Positions 47,901 through 59,706 of a stretch of 64,000 nt of DNA are shown one piece after another. How positions within the stretch are numbered: position 1 is the stretch's first letter; every line of letters begins with the position of its first letter. The position numbers and the translations under genes were made by a program. Below the pieces are notes generated by a model, which was given only the letters and a program-made list of their open reading frames with translations, ran no database searches and had not been told where the DNA came from. This stretch comes from Mytilus trossulus (taxonomy: Eukaryota; Mollusca; Bivalvia; Mytilida; Mytilidae): contig NC_086384.1 of NCBI RefSeq assembly GCF_036588685.1, positions 9,190,195 through 9,254,194 on the forward strand. The letters run 5' to 3'.

Positions 47901-50900
47901 CGAATACTTTTAGTTTTCGCACTCTAACTTTAGTAAAAGTAAATAGAAATCTATGAAATTTTAACACAAGGTTTATGACCATGAAAGGAAGGTTGGTATT
48001 GATTTTGGGAGATTTGGTCCCAACATTTTAGGAATTAGGGGCCAAAAAGGGCCCAAATAAGCATTTTCTTGGTTTTCGCACTATAACTTTAGTTTAAGTT
48101 AATAGAAATCTATGAAATTTTGACACAAGGTTTATGACCACAAAAGAAAGGTTGGGATTGATTTTGGGAGTTTGGGTTTCAACAGTTTAGGAATAAGGGG
48201 CCAAAAAAGGGCCCAAATAAGCATTATTCTTGGTTTTCGCACAATAACTTTAGTTTAAGTAAATAGAAATCAATGAAATTTAAACACAATGTTTATGACC
48301 ACAAAAGGAAGATTGGTATTGATTTTGGGAGTTTAGGTCCCAACAGTTTAGGAATTAGGAGCCAAAAAGGGACCCAAATAAGCATTTTTCTTGGTTTTCG
48401 CACCATAACGTTAGTATAAGTAAATAGAAATCTATGAAATTTAAACACAAGGTTTATGACCATAAAAGGAAGGTTGGTATTGAATTTAGGAGTTTTGGTC
48501 CCAACAGTTTAGGAAAAAGAGGCCCAAAGGGTCCAAAATTAAACTTTGTTTGATTTCATCAAAATTGAATAATTGGGGTTCTTTGATATGCCGAATCTAA
48601 CTGTGTATGTAGATTCTTAACTTTTGGTCATGTTTTCAAATTGGTCTACATTAAGGTCCAAAGGGTCCAAAATTAAACTTAGTTTGATTTTGACAAAAAA
48701 TGAATCGGTTGGGTTCTTTCATATGTTGAATCTAAAAATGTACTAAGATTCTTGATTATTGGCCCAGTTTTCAAGTTGGTCCAAATCTGGGTCCACAATT
48801 AAACTTTATTTGATTTCATCAAAAATTGAATAAATGGGGTTCTTTGATATGCCAAATCTAACTGTGTATGTAGATTCTTCATTTTTGGTCCCGTTTTCAA
48901 ATTGGCCTACATTAAGGTCCAAAGGGTCCAAAATGAAACTAAGTTTGATTTTAACAAAAATTAAATTCTTGGGCCTCTTTGATATGCTGAATCTAAACAT
49001 GTACTTAGATTTTTGATTATGGGCCCAGTTTTCAAGTTGGTCCAAATCAGGATCTAAAATTATTATATTAAGTATTGTGCAATAGCAAGTCTTTTCAATC
49101 GCACAGTATTGTGCAATGGCAAGAAATATCTAATTTCACATTATTGTGAAATAGCAAATTTTTTTTTTAATTAGTTATCTTTCTTTGTCCAGAATAGAAA
49201 GCAAGAAATATCTTATTGCAAGATTTTTTTTTAATTGGAGTTATCTTTCTTTGTCCAGAATCAACTTAAATCTTTGTTATATACAATATACAATGTATAT
49301 TCACTTTTAACTACCAACTGATAAATTTAAATAATCTTTACCATTCAGTGATAACAAGCAGTTTTTTTACATCTTAATATTTTATGATGTATTTAAATGA
49401 GTAGTTATTGTTGCAAACTCCATTAGAATATTCTAATTGAGATTAGTTTTGGAATAAGGGAAAGGGGGATGTGATTAAAAAATTGGGTTCAATTTTTCTC
49501 ATTTGAAATTTCATAAATAAAAAGAAAATTTCTTCAAACATTTTTTTGAGAGGATTAATATTCAACAGCATAGTGAATTGCTCTAAGAGAAAACAAAAAT
49601 TTTAAGTTCATTAGAACACATTCATTCTGTGTCAGAAACCTATGCTGTTTCAACTATTTAATCACAATCCAAATTTAGAGCTGAATCCAGCTTGAATAGT
49701 GTGTCCATACTTGCCCCAACCGTTCAGGGTTCAACCTCTGCGGTCGTATAAAGCTACGCCCTGCGGAGCATCTGGTTATTTATTATTTGAAGATTCATGT
49801 GAATTAATTAACCCTTTGAATCACATAATTTTTATTTTGGTAACAACTTGTTTAGGAAAATGGAGGAACCTACACACTGCCAAAAAAATGTTCGTGTAAA
49901 TAAACTCATCATAGATATATAGCAGGATTGAAGTTTTGTATTTGCTCCATTAATGAAGGTTTATTTAAAAAAAAATATAGTTCTCAAAGCTACAGTATTG
50001 ATCTCTGAGGGTCAGGATTGATAATAGGATCATTGACCCTTGAGCGATGAATGTGTCAATGTTTCAAATAATTGGTTAACGGTAAATTGCTTGTCATTTC
50101 AGGCACTTATAAGTCTGTTTACCTTGTGCATAGGTAAAAGGAAACTGTCTCATCTCTGCTGTTTTTGACATATAAATCTTCATCTTTTTACACCATATTT
50201 TGTGACTATGAGCACCCATGTCACCTTTTCTGTTCCAATCTTTCTTCTGACAATCTCTTGAACAGTACAATAAAGCTTGGCATGATGAGCTAGAAGAAGT
50301 GCATAATAATTTCAATACTGTAAATAACAAATAACAGAGCAAAGGCCTAAATATAATAACAAATGCATAAATCAATATTTAAAGAAGTCAAAAGTAGGTG
50401 AATTAACAATTAAATAACAAAATGATTTTTTTTTTTTTTTACTTCTATGCTTACATTTATTAGTGTTATTGTTAAAGGGAAACTTCGCAAAAAAAAATCA
50501 AAAATTGATATAATGTCCATTCTGTATAAAAATGCTCAAATTTATAAATATTAAAGTTTTATTCCGCTAGATAAGAGATCACCATCGATTTTAAATTTTG
50601 AGTATCAGTTCTCTGCGTTCCGCCATTTTGTTATCGTGTACGAATAAAAATCACGATATGTCTATAAACCACAAAGAAACAAAACTACAGTAACCGATGT
50701 AGTCGTAATTACGTGACGATATCTTGTCAATCGTACGGTTGTTTTATCTGACTAACTAACTTTAAATAATACGGAAAATGTTCTTATTTTTTTTTAATAA
50801 CCATATAGTCTGTTTATTTTTAAACTGTTGATATTGGAATTAGTCAAAAGTCAAAGTCATAAAAAAGTGTTCCGTGAAATTTGTTTTCAAAAATGTAATT

Positions 50901-53900
50901 CGTTCATAATTCTTTAAAGTAATACACTTTATTCAAAAAATTAGGATCTTCGCTCCACTGATCACCCGCATGGCTTAAGGTATTACTCCCAAAGGTATTG
51001 TGAGGGGTGTAAGGTGACACGTCCAGGTATTCAAGCAATTTCCTATATGGCTTGTAAGTTCATGCCGGCCCGTTCATGCATCGTTTCACTTCTGTAGGTA
51101 TTGATCAGTGTACACGGCCGATAACTTATAACTTTCCATTTTGAACTATCAGGTGCATGTATAATATATATCTCTGTCTTGCGTGTCCGAAAGTGATATA
51201 ATTTACTAGTCATATAAATGTAATATATACTCATTGTCAAAAGTGAAGGACAGATTGGAACCTACCAGAAAGATTGATTTAAAAAATGTACGCACTTGCT
51301 GACGATTCGTTTATACGACTGGATGATAGTTACGGAACTATAGCGCAATTTAAAATATATACATGTATACATTGAACATAAGAAAAAAACATATATTTTG
51401 AATAAATAGGGGTAAAAGTGTTGTAAATAGACTAGTCCACGTATGCCAACAGTATGTAATCATCGAATGTCGATAGACTATTGTATACCAGAAGAAGAAG
51501 AGGACCAATTTGATTTAAATACAGGTCGATGTATAACTTTTGCTTTGGTTCATTGAAGTTGTGGACATAGTAAAATCACAGATTTATATTTCAATAAGAT
51601 TGTTCTCGAACAAAGGAAGGAATTCGTCATCACAATTGTTATATATGCCACTGGACGATCACTAATTATCCCGAAGGGATGTGAATATTTTGCTGGGAAA
51701 CTTTTGAGTATCAAAGTTTCAAATTAATTTCGGAATTATTTTTTTCTTTCTTGGTATTCAATAACAGAAAAAAGAATAAATTACTTGTCCGCTAAAAAGG
51801 GGTATTCTTGTCAGATGAAAGACTTTTAGTTATATTTAAAAAATAGGGAAATATGACATTAAATTGGTTCTGTCTTTTTTTTAAACATCATTAAAAAGAT
51901 GTGTGTCTAGGGTGAACGCCACAAGAACCCTGTAATACTAGTACGAGAGTATAGCATGTAAACATTCCTTCTCAATAATATGGTGGTATTGGAAATCTTT
52001 TCATACAGATTGACAACTCATTGTCAGATATGCATGTAATATTTGCCACATGACGCCCATAGTTCTTTCTACCATCATCATCTTATTCTTTGATATTGCT
52101 GTCAACATCGATGGTTCACACCCAAACAAAATGGGAGTAATGGACCTTCAGAGCTTCTCCGTGTTATACACTTGTAAAATATATAGACGAAATTTCTGTA
52201 TTGAAATGAATATACTGCACATATGATTTTCAAATAATGATTTTGAGTAATCACCTTACAAACCAATATAAAAGTATGGCAAGATATAACCATGAAGGAA
52301 TTAAGTTTTTGTCAGACACAAGAACTCATCACTATCATAAACGTATACGTATATATGCATACAATTTCAAATATCAAAAACAAGCGGTAGATGTCGATAG
52401 TCCGTTTTCTAACTGTTCGAGTTAGGCATGTCACTTGTTCATTCTTGAAAGTCGTCATATTCCCCGTCTAACGATGGGAACTGTTTCTGATTGTGTTGAC
52501 TATAAATGCTTGTATGGTAATTCAGTCGTTTATCTGTACAAGCGGTTGCATTTCCTCTCCTTTCCCAACAAACAAACGAACGAAACGCTACTAGTCTGCT
52601 TTCTCTGGAGCTCATCCTCAATGGCTCTTATACGTCAGGAAACTTACATGTATACTAATAATGATTGTTTCAAGAACAACGATGTATGGACAAACTATTT
52701 CAAATTCGTCAATATCCGTTATGCATGACTACAATATAACTTTTATTACAACTACTGTATGACTTATTTGGATTAATGACGGCTATCATGTTCAACATTG
52801 CACAAATATTATCATAGAATTAAAAAAAAATCCTCAAAAATCCTTAAAAAAAATAATGCCTTAGCTTAGATAATTGGTATTTTTTCACAAAAAGTTCGTG
52901 TAAATGATAGTCAAATGAATTTAATTATGTAAGAATAAAATGTTAAAAAGAAACTAAAAAAAAAATCATGTATGTTGTATTTTTTGTCAATTAAAAACTT
53001 TAAAATTGCAACAGTTTTATTAGGATTTAAACACAGCCAGATTTGAATACAAGTTAAGAAATTCCGGTAAAGTCAATGATACCAAACAGCTGTACAATGG
53101 TATATCAAATTGGGTAATATTGCATTTAGTTTTTATTAAAGATTAAAACTACTATTTTTTACTTCATATTTGAATCTTTACACCAATTGCCGCTAAAAAA
53201 AGTAATAAAAAATTGTTTCCTTTTATTTTTATACATTTTCGGATTTACGAATCTGAATTTTATTTTCAATTAATTTACACAATTTAATTATTGAATCTTT
53301 ATTCTCATCGTGTATTAAATCTTAGTGTATTAACATCGTGACATCATACTCTTTCTAATCCTGTCTGTTTATCCTTTCCAAATAACAACAATTATACCTG
53401 TGTACGCTTGAACTCACACCTGCGGCTAAATAGCTACAAGGTAAACGAATTGACCTCAAGCCGAGAAATATACAGTGACCTTTACAAAATAATATACACA
53501 CTCTGCTCACACATTAGCTTCATTAAAATGATTATCAAAACAATAACGGTAAATAGAACTCAAAATATTTTCAGTTCAATATCAGTAAAAATGTTCAATA
53601 AATATTTTATGAATAAAATCTCAACAATAATTAATTAAATTTATTCAAAAACATTTACTAGAGATAATTTTATAGGAGTTTAATAGACCACTTTCGAGTT
53701 CATCCGTCACCGGCAAAAACTCATCAATTATGCACGCCTTTATGACGTCATTTACCAGATAGAGGGGCTCGCCTGTATCCCTGCACTATTTACGTTCATC
53801 AAGCGTCTAAGTGATCGTTTTTGTGCAGGATAAACTAGAAATAATGGTTGCTCTGTAGGTACTTACTGACAATTCCCTAATGACAGCAGTGTTGATTGTC

Positions 53901-56900
53901 TATTTTCAGAATTCAATTTGCCGAATAATTCGTACAATATAGAATTATAATTTTCCAACCACTCGCTCAACATTGTAAGGAAGTGACGACGCCCCTAAAC
54001 GCACAGATGACGGTGATAAAGGCGCGTATAATTGACGAGTTTTTTCCGGTGACGGATGAACTCGAAAGTGGTCTATTCAATCAATACAAAACGGTATATG
54101 CATATTCATTTTCGTTCATTATTATATTGTGGTTAATAACTACGACCATTCGTCAGCTGTGCGCTTTTAATTACGTATATTGTGGATAAGCTATAAGAGT
54201 TAAACAGATTTTATTTTTTCCCAGCATTCAATAAATCGGGCTAATTACGTCACGACCCACTCGAGAATTCAACCAAAAAAGTTACAGATACTTGATTTTC
54301 TCCGTTATTAGAAGGAATATAAATTTAAAACTTTGCAAATGTGTTTTTTATGATAAGATGAATATAATTAGATGATAAGTAAAAAATCGCGGAATTTCCC
54401 TTTAAAGCTTTACAGGGGAATCACTTTTAACTGCCAAAATTGAAACTTCATACTCGAAGTGGATATTCTTCTTATCATGAGAAGCAACATATATAAATTT
54501 TTCATATATTCAGGGTATAATTTATCCTCTTTCTAATCTGGTTAAAAAGTAAAAATATCAGATATACAATTGTAAGATATAACTACCATTTTTTAAATAA
54601 CTCTTTAGTTCCTCTTAATCTGCATACAGAGCAAGTCCTCATCTTGACTGGTTCATTTTCTTTAGGCATACCATCATACATGTACTTTATCCCAAGGTCA
54701 CTTAAGTCAAGTCCTGCTGCTTTTCTAAAACAAACAATTGTAGATATTATACAGATCTTATCATGCGTGTGGTATATCCGACACAATTTGCTAATGTAAA
54801 AATTCTTCCTTCCCTTACGATTGTGGTAAAATTATACTACATTAAAACACACATATTACATGAATAACAAAAAAATGTTCTGCAGCATTCACAACATTTG
54901 TTACATTTGTTTTATTGGATTATTTACTATGGTCATTTTGTCCAGTCTCATTGTGTAATTAAAATAAAAAATAATTAAGTATCACTGCTGTACAGAAATA
55001 TAAATGATGATATTCAAGATCCTGAATACATTATTATAATTTTAACAGATCTTTTTATATATTCTAAGGAATTCTGAACTCCTTAATATGAGAATAACTT
55101 ACTCTGCATATGATGGGTCTTTAAACGTTACTGATTTTGGACGTCTTGGTTTTCCTGCCAGTGGTGTTAATGCACAAATACAGATCAGATCTCTACACTG
55201 TTGTACAAGAGATAATTCTAATATATTGGCCATTAGTGTACCAATGTAAAGATTCTTTGTATCCATTACAGACAAGATCCTGTGATTCTGACCATCATCA
55301 TCTGAAATACAAATATTGATTATTTATTCCCTTTCGTCACATTTGTCTTAAGATCACAAATACTGTGGATTCATTATTATTCATTGGATACCAATTTTTA
55401 TGTTTTTTGAGGTGACAAGTGAACCCTAAGTTCAAATGATCAATGAATAACTCATTTTAACTTTGTAAAAAGAGATTGGTCAAACCATGAATCAAATACC
55501 CACTAAAATGCAAGTTTTACTAAATCCATGAATCAAATACCCACTAAAATGCAAGTTTTACTAAATCCATGAAAAATTGATACCCACACAAATAAATGAA
55601 TCCAAGGTACATGTATAAATTTTTTAATGCATTTCTTTAAGACAAAAAAACCCAAATCACTCCTGCTCTATTCAAATTTGTTTTAGGCCAAATAAAAAAG
55701 CATGTGTGTTTCCTGTTTCCCTACCTACCCTATATTTTAAGCTTAGAAATAGCCTACCCTAAAGTTTTTTTTGTCATTTTTCAATAAGCACTGTTAAAGT
55801 CAGGATTTCTCTCCCATAGACTCAATGTAAAAAAAAATGGTAAAATAAAAAAAAATCCCTACCTACCTACCCTATTTTTTTCAAAGATGAAACAGGAAAC
55901 ACACATATTATTTTATTTGGCCTTAGTGTTGTGTACTACTTTTGAGAAGATTCATATCAAACTTATCATGCTTATAGAAAAGTCTATTGGCTCTTACTCA
56001 AAATAGGGTCAATTTTATGTTAACATGGTTAAGGGGATCTATAATTAAATTTGACAGCATCAAACATACAAATTTTGAAATTTTCAAACTGGACCAAACC
56101 CCTAATTTGCCTTCACATTAATGTGTATAATTTTTACCCTACATTTCTTTACTTCCTTTTTTATGCTTCCAATTTAAAGAAATGAATTTAGATGGTGTAT
56201 AAACAAAATTTGCAAGCAATACACTGTCCACACTAGAAATCAATTTGTAGACAATCACATTCAAAAGACAATAGTCAATAACTGTGTCCCTAGACCAGCA
56301 TTATGTTACATGTATACTTCTCAACTGAAAAATGTCAGTTCTTCTCCAGGAATAAATAAGGCAAAGATATTTTTAAGTTGGTTTATAGGTATACCCTTAA
56401 TTTCCTTTAGCATATCAACAAAATGAGAAAAACAACACCTTTTCTCCCATTCCAATTTTGATTTACACAACTGTGACAACCAGGGATCTCCATGGCCTGT
56501 TTAAAGAATGCGCTCTGCCATCGTTAAATGACCCATGCCATTGTTAAATTGTCTTCCACCATCCATTTTTGACATCGTTCAAAACTTTTATTTGGTTTTA
56601 TAGCCTAACACCATTTTTTTTAACAATTATAATTAAATGCATGTAGTTGCATAACCCTCAGGCTTTTTTTTATTATATTATAATCCAATATAGTTCCAAC
56701 CCTGAGGGATATCCTGAATAAGATCGCTAATCACTTGTACCTGAGCTTGTACAGGTAGATCAACAAACCAGACAGGAGAATACTATCTGAAGATAGACAA
56801 TTCATTTGTCGTATTATTCAACTATAAGTTTTCGCAAATGCTTATGATAATTAAATAAATAAATTAATAATCCAGTTTAACAAGTCAAACACATGCTTTA

Positions 56901-59158
56901 ATTTTGACTCACGCAATCAGCATCTACCTTTTTTAAGAAGTACAAAATACTTTACAAATCTCTTTAACCATTTACATAACCCGTACAAATCGTTTTGTTG
57001 TTGCTGCAAATCAGCCATACCGGTAATGGGTTCATGTCTTCTGAATTGTCCATGAAAAATAAGCTCCACATGATTTTTAACCCCCATATAACAAGGGGGG
57101 GCATGAAGGCTTGGCCCTTAAATGGTTACAAATGGCAATTATTGAAAATATTTATACTTCTATTTATAATGTGTAATTTCCAAAAAGATGATGACAGAAA
57201 CAGACATATCAACACAATGAGTGCTTCTATAGAATGAATTTAATGTCTATTTACCTCTCAGAGATGTATATTCATCAATCATCCAGATTGTATCTTGAAC
57301 TGGTAATTTTTTCACTTCTTCAATTTTAGTCAAAGCATTCTGTTCATTCTCTCTCCGTTTTGTTGTCCAATCTGAAGAAAATATTTTAAAAGTTGAAATT
57401 AGAAGCATGTAATTAATCCATTTTTAGTATGTTGACAAATGTCAGTAATGTTTTTGAAAATGCATTGGATGACAAAATAAAAGAAAATCCAGAACTTTGT
57501 TTTTCAACATGGCTGTTTCAAAGTACAAAATGTATGTGAAAATACTCCCAATATAGATTGTTATTGGTTATACATTTGTGTCTTAATCATGATAATCAGT
57601 CAGGGGACTTATTTAAAATCACTTATTTAAGTAGCAAATTCACAGTTTTGTCACAAATTATGATTTTGTAGTTTTACCAATATTTTAAACACATAGGTTT
57701 TAATAATATCTTTTTATTAGTAAAATTGAACAAAAATATCTTTTTGCTTCTTTTAACAGCAAGGTTTATGCCTTTAATGCTATCATTTAGCTGCAAATTC
57801 TATTTTAGTTGAAAAAATGCTATAATATTGGCTTTACATAATGAACTGATACTTTCTTAAAAGATTTTTCCCAGCAGTGGAAGTATTTTTCCTATGAAGT
57901 TCAAGGTTTCATCTTTCAGATTATGTAAAACAAGAATGTGTCCACAGTACACGGATGCCCCACTCACACTATCATTTTCTATGTTTAGTGGACCATGAAA
58001 TTGGAATAAATTCTCTAATTTGGCATTAAAATTAGAATGATCTTATCAAAGGGAACATGTATACTAAGTTTCAAGTTGATTGGACTTCTACTTTATCAAA
58101 AACTACCTTGACCAAAAACTTTAACCTGAAATTTGCACTATCATTTTCTATGTTCAGTGAACCGTAAAATTGGGGTCAAAACTCTAATTTGGCATTAAAA
58201 TTAGAAAGATCATATCATAGGGCACATGTATAAAAAGTTTCAAGTTGATTGGACTTCAACTTCATCAAAAACTACCTCGACCAAAAACTTTAACCTAAAG
58301 CGGGACAGACGGACGAACAGAAGGACGAACGAACAGACGGACTATCGTAGGTGGGGCATAAAAATTCTACTGTTCGCGATAAAAATTTCACTGTTCAGGG
58401 GTGTTGAAATTAGTGGGGATTATTAAAATAATGATAATTAAAGAAGTGATTTTTGAAAAGGAAATTGAGGTACAGTATGATACTTAAACAAGTGATTTTT
58501 CTGTCATTATCCTAAATTCAGTACAAGGTCATCAACTAAAATGACCTAGTCACCTAGTCATCCTATCAACACAGATGTTGGTTCTGATAATTTTAGAAAC
58601 ATAATTAGTCCCTGGATCATTAGTATTCTATATTTAAAGCTACAATAAAATTAAATCACTTCTTCTAGTGATTATTTTATACTACTTTCATAGGTGATTA
58701 TTAAAGAAAGACAACTCTTACTTTCAACCTATGTAGAAATAATGTTACTTGAAACAGTGATTTAGAAAATCACTCATTTAAGTAAGTCCCTTGACTGATA
58801 ATACTAAGCTGACGTCCATTATCACTGAACTAGTACACATTTTTGTTAAGGGGCCAGCTGAAGCACGCCTCCAGGTGTGGGATTTTTTTTACGCTGTATT
58901 GAAGGCCCATTGGCCCATTGGTGGCCTTCAGCTGTTTTCTTCTCAGCTTGTTGTCTCTTTGAAACATTCCCCATTTTCATTCTAAGTTTTATGATCAATG
59001 ATGATATTTAAAACATCAGCAGTGATCAGTTACTTGAATGATGCTAGATTACCATTGACACTCATTGGGTTGGTCTCAAAGAAATCAAACAACAGTTTCT
59101 CTGGTTCCTCCATTCCTTCTAACCACTTGCAAAGTTCATCTTCTCTGACCTCTGGATC
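41746..59158 (-). CDS. ZMYND15: Gene span: zinc finger MYND domain protein 15-like
   Basis: Eleven exons, all phase-consistent, give 533 residues plus a stop; the extreme N-terminus is missing. The MYND finger (CSVC, 11 residues, C-SS-C, then LLYCSRDC...HSHKIWC) is split across two exons. Family-specific blocks follow: FPFTYAQ, LDSPIAILLHWPMTLYHII, a PD...IQIVKGPYH stretch, VVGLNAGLGAYQMW and the end NPFRNPVRKLAEENDMPWYSNGFL. These match the layout of vertebrate ZMYND15, a transcriptional repressor acting with histone deacetylases during late sperm development. MYND fingers bind Pro-rich partners. A role in mussel germ cells is inferred only. The N-terminal LLFDFF block also has a vertebrate counterpart. 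Last exons are enclosed by an inverted element pair. Confidence 0.85.
42228..42517 (+). mobile_element. ACAAGAATGT...GGGGCATAAA element, copy 1
   Basis: Contains TACACGGATGCCCC near one end and GTAGGCGGGGCATAAA at the other, with a GGACAGACAGACGGATGGAC tract. Copies recur at 57930-58362 and 59258-59545, all in the introns of the same gene and in the same orientation. Confidence 0.75.
42571..42629 (-). CDS. ZMYND15: ZMYND15-like exon (59 bases)
   Basis: Enters in phase 1, leaves in phase 0 (AGG|GTATGT). Encodes GLNAGLGAYQMWGQTLVKLR, the conserved F/L-N-A/S-G segment of the family. Confidence 0.85.
43737..43908 (-). CDS. ZMYND15: ZMYND15-like exon (172 bases)
   Basis: Enters phase 0, leaves phase 1 (GTAG|GTAAGT). 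Encodes ELGYLCPDISLDIMMYG through VKIQIVKGPYHK to KPHLVVG. Neighbouring exons join without frame change. Confidence 0.9.
43980..45207 (+). mobile_element. 1.2 kb element with ~155-base internal repeats
   Basis: Starts ACAAGAGTGCACACGCTG...TGTCTCGCCT and ends GCAGGCTCGACATAAA. The body has about six units sharing TGAACCATGAAAATGAGGTC and CAGACATGTACA-like phrases. It is interrupted near the start by a diverged ribozyme-like repeat (44078-44200). A CGCCGCTGCCGCCTCCGGAT tract precedes the end. Confidence 0.75.
44089..44129 (-). ncRNA. Diverged hammerhead-like core with changed stems
   Basis: The minus strand reads CUGAAGA, a four-pair GACA/UGUC stem II, GAAA, then UGC/GCA as stem III. Both stems differ from the 27-33 kb copies but still pair. 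U16.1 is A in this copy (GCA-AC), so it should be inactive. Confidence 0.4.
45857..45948 (-). CDS. ZMYND15: ZMYND15-like exon (92 bases)
   Basis: Enters phase 1, leaves phase 0 (AAG|GTAAAA). Encodes PEWWDSVDSSCFKIDLIGVE and then KEVEMLCLFK; the human protein has a comparable hydrophobic segment here. Confidence 0.85.
46136..46342 (-). CDS. ZMYND15: ZMYND15-like exon (207 bases)
   Basis: Phase 1 to 1. Begins with an acidic stretch (ELPESEDPIFLPVESS), then DWEAYYEYRGFRLDSPIAIL and PMTLYHIIKFC. The W-x-x-Y-Y...RG..LDSPIA block is the strongest family match outside the zinc finger. Confidence 0.9.
46506..46720 (-). repeat. Dispersed repeat, inverted copy of 17.2-17.7 kb family
   Basis: Contains GGTATGATTGCCAATGAGAC, CATACCGCATAGTCAGC and AAAACTAACGGCC, the complement of the block at 17560-17668. 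Confidence 0.8.
47269..47406 (-). CDS. ZMYND15: ZMYND15-like exon (138 bases)
   Basis: Phase 1 to 1. Encodes TTSEYFDMAAYKTFLEKQG, then LDQGLWRRECR and a Cys pair (KCLCSVPFG). The TSE.F...A.L...G pattern follows the MYND exon as in vertebrates. Confidence 0.9.
47818..49777 (-). mobile_element. 1.9 kb non-autonomous element, copy 2 (inverted)
   Basis: Reverse-oriented partner of 39889-41704. It starts TTTTATACGACCGCAAATTT and ends CTACGCCCTGCGGAGCATCTGGTT. Same internal tandem families and CGTCGTC tract. It lies in the intron between the MYND exon and the 47269-47406 exon. The Arg-rich and FRFSISK frames inside are repeat artefacts. Confidence 0.8.
50123..50289 (-). CDS. ZMYND15: ZMYND15-like exon: second half of MYND finger
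   Basis: Enters phase 2, leaves phase 1. Its first base completes a Cys codon begun in the 54587 exon. It encodes SSCQALLYCSRDCQKKDWNR, then GAHSHKIWCKKMKIYM and RQFPFTYAQ. Supplies zinc ligands C-x2-C, C-x3-C and H-x4-C. Confidence 0.9.
50476..54401. mobile_element. 3.9 kb TTAA-flanked insertion in the MYND intron
   Basis: Flanked by TTAA at 50472-50475 and 54402-54405. Ends are AGGGAAACTTCGC and its near-complement GCGGAATTTCCCT. TTAA duplication with short inverted ends is the piggyBac pattern. Subterminal GTAATTACGTGACG and CTAATTACGTCACG also face each other. No transposase was recognised inside; frames of 60-97 residues are featureless. Confidence 0.6.
53682..54077. mobile_element. 396-base MITE with ~60-base inverted repeats
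   Basis: The left arm AATAGACCACTTTCGAGTTC... is matched by ...GAACTCGAAAGTGGTCTATT at the right end; pairing runs about 60 bases with few mismatches, including CATCCGTCACCGG. It is nested in the 3.9 kb insertion. Confidence 0.85.
54587..54724 (-). CDS. ZMYND15: ZMYND15-like exon: first half of MYND finger
   Basis: Phase 2 to 2. Encodes KAAGLDLSDLGIKYMYDG, a Pro/Glu linker and RTCSVCRLRGTKELFKK, ending mid-codon (TG). Splicing to 50289 restores Cys. The donor is GTAGTTAT, weaker than its neighbours. Confidence 0.9.
55103..55301 (-). CDS. ZMYND15: ZMYND15-like exon (199 bases)
   Basis: Enters phase 1, leaves phase 2 (GA|GTAAGT). Encodes DDDGQNHRILSVMDTKNLYI, then IGTLMANILELSLVQQCRDL and LTPLAGKPRRPKSVTFKDPS. 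Corresponds to the segment between the N-terminal block and the MYND finger. Confidence 0.85.
55362..55609. mobile_element. Palindromic-ended MITE, copy 2
   Basis: Begins TACTGTGGATTCATTATTAT like 39433 and ends AATAAATGAATCCAAGGTA. Contains an internal 41-base tandem duplication (units at 55485 and 55526, with CCCACTAAAATGCAAG). Confidence 0.65.
55685..55923. mobile_element. 239-base MITE with ~35-base inverted repeats
   Basis: Ends AGGCCAAATAAAA and ATGTGTGTTTCCTGTTTC face their complements GAAACAGGAAACACACAT and TTTTATTTGGCCT. The interior has CCCTACCTACC tracts. No coding frame. Confidence 0.85.
57255..57371 (-). CDS. ZMYND15: ZMYND15-like exon (117 bases)
   Basis: Phase 1 to 1. Encodes DWTTKRRENEQNALTKIEEV, then KKLPVQDTIWMIDEYTSLR. 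The basic helix followed by LP.....W.... matches the N-terminal layout of the family. Confidence 0.8.
57930..58362 (+). mobile_element. ACAAGAATGT...GGGGCATAAA element, copy 2
   Basis: Same ends as 42228-42517 but with an internal duplication of about 190 bases (CATTTTCTATGTT...TTAACCTGAA occurs twice). A CAGACGGACGAACAGAAGGA tract precedes the end. Confidence 0.75.
59053..59158 (-). CDS. ZMYND15: ZMYND15-like, first recognised exon
   Basis: Enters phase 0 (TTTGCAG), leaves phase 1. Encodes DPEVREDELCKWLEGMEEPE then KLLFDFFETNPMSVN, comparable to the LLF.WF block near the vertebrate N-terminus. No in-frame ATG is present in the exon, so at least one upstream exon exists. Confidence 0.8.
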
Positions 59159-59257
59159 CTGCAAATAAATAAAATAATAGGCATTGTTGGAAAGTTTCAT
59201 AACATTTGATTGAAGATATCTTGAAAAATGTCTTTTTTTATTTTTAGAAGAGTAGAA

Positions 59258-59545
59258 ACAAGAATGTGTCCCAATTACACGGATGCCCCACTTGCACAAT
59301 CATTTTCTATGTTCAGTGGACTGTGAAATTGGGGTTAAAACCTCTAATTTGGCATTAAAATTAGAAAGATCATATCATAGGGAACATGTGTACTAAGTTT
59401 CAAGTTCATTGAACTTCAACATCATCAAATACAACCTGTACTAAAAACTTTAACTAGAAGCGGGACGAGGAACAGACAAACGGACGCACAAACCAGAAAA
59501 CATAATGCCCCTCTATTATTATGATTATCGTAGGTGGGGCATAAA
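59258..59545 (+). mobile_element. ACAAGAATGT...GGGGCATAAA element, copy 3
   Basis: Third copy, single-unit like 42228-42517, ending ATCGTAGGTGGGGCATAAA. Lies just upstream of the first recognised ZMYND15 exon. Confidence 0.75.
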
Positions 59546-59706
59546 TCAAAGAGCAGAATGCTCTGAGGGATACGATTGCCTTTGTTTTCATTGACACATG
59601 TATAGCAGTTTTGCCAACTTTTCATAAAGCAAATGCGTGAGATTTGGCCAAAATTGAAAAGATCACAGAAAAAAAAACGAAAGAGCAAAGGATAATGCCC
59701 CAAACT

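Noticed and set aside
47707..47982. Arg-rich 91-codon frame resembling a nuclear signal
   Set aside because: The RRRRRRRR run is the CGTCGT tract of the inverted non-autonomous element.
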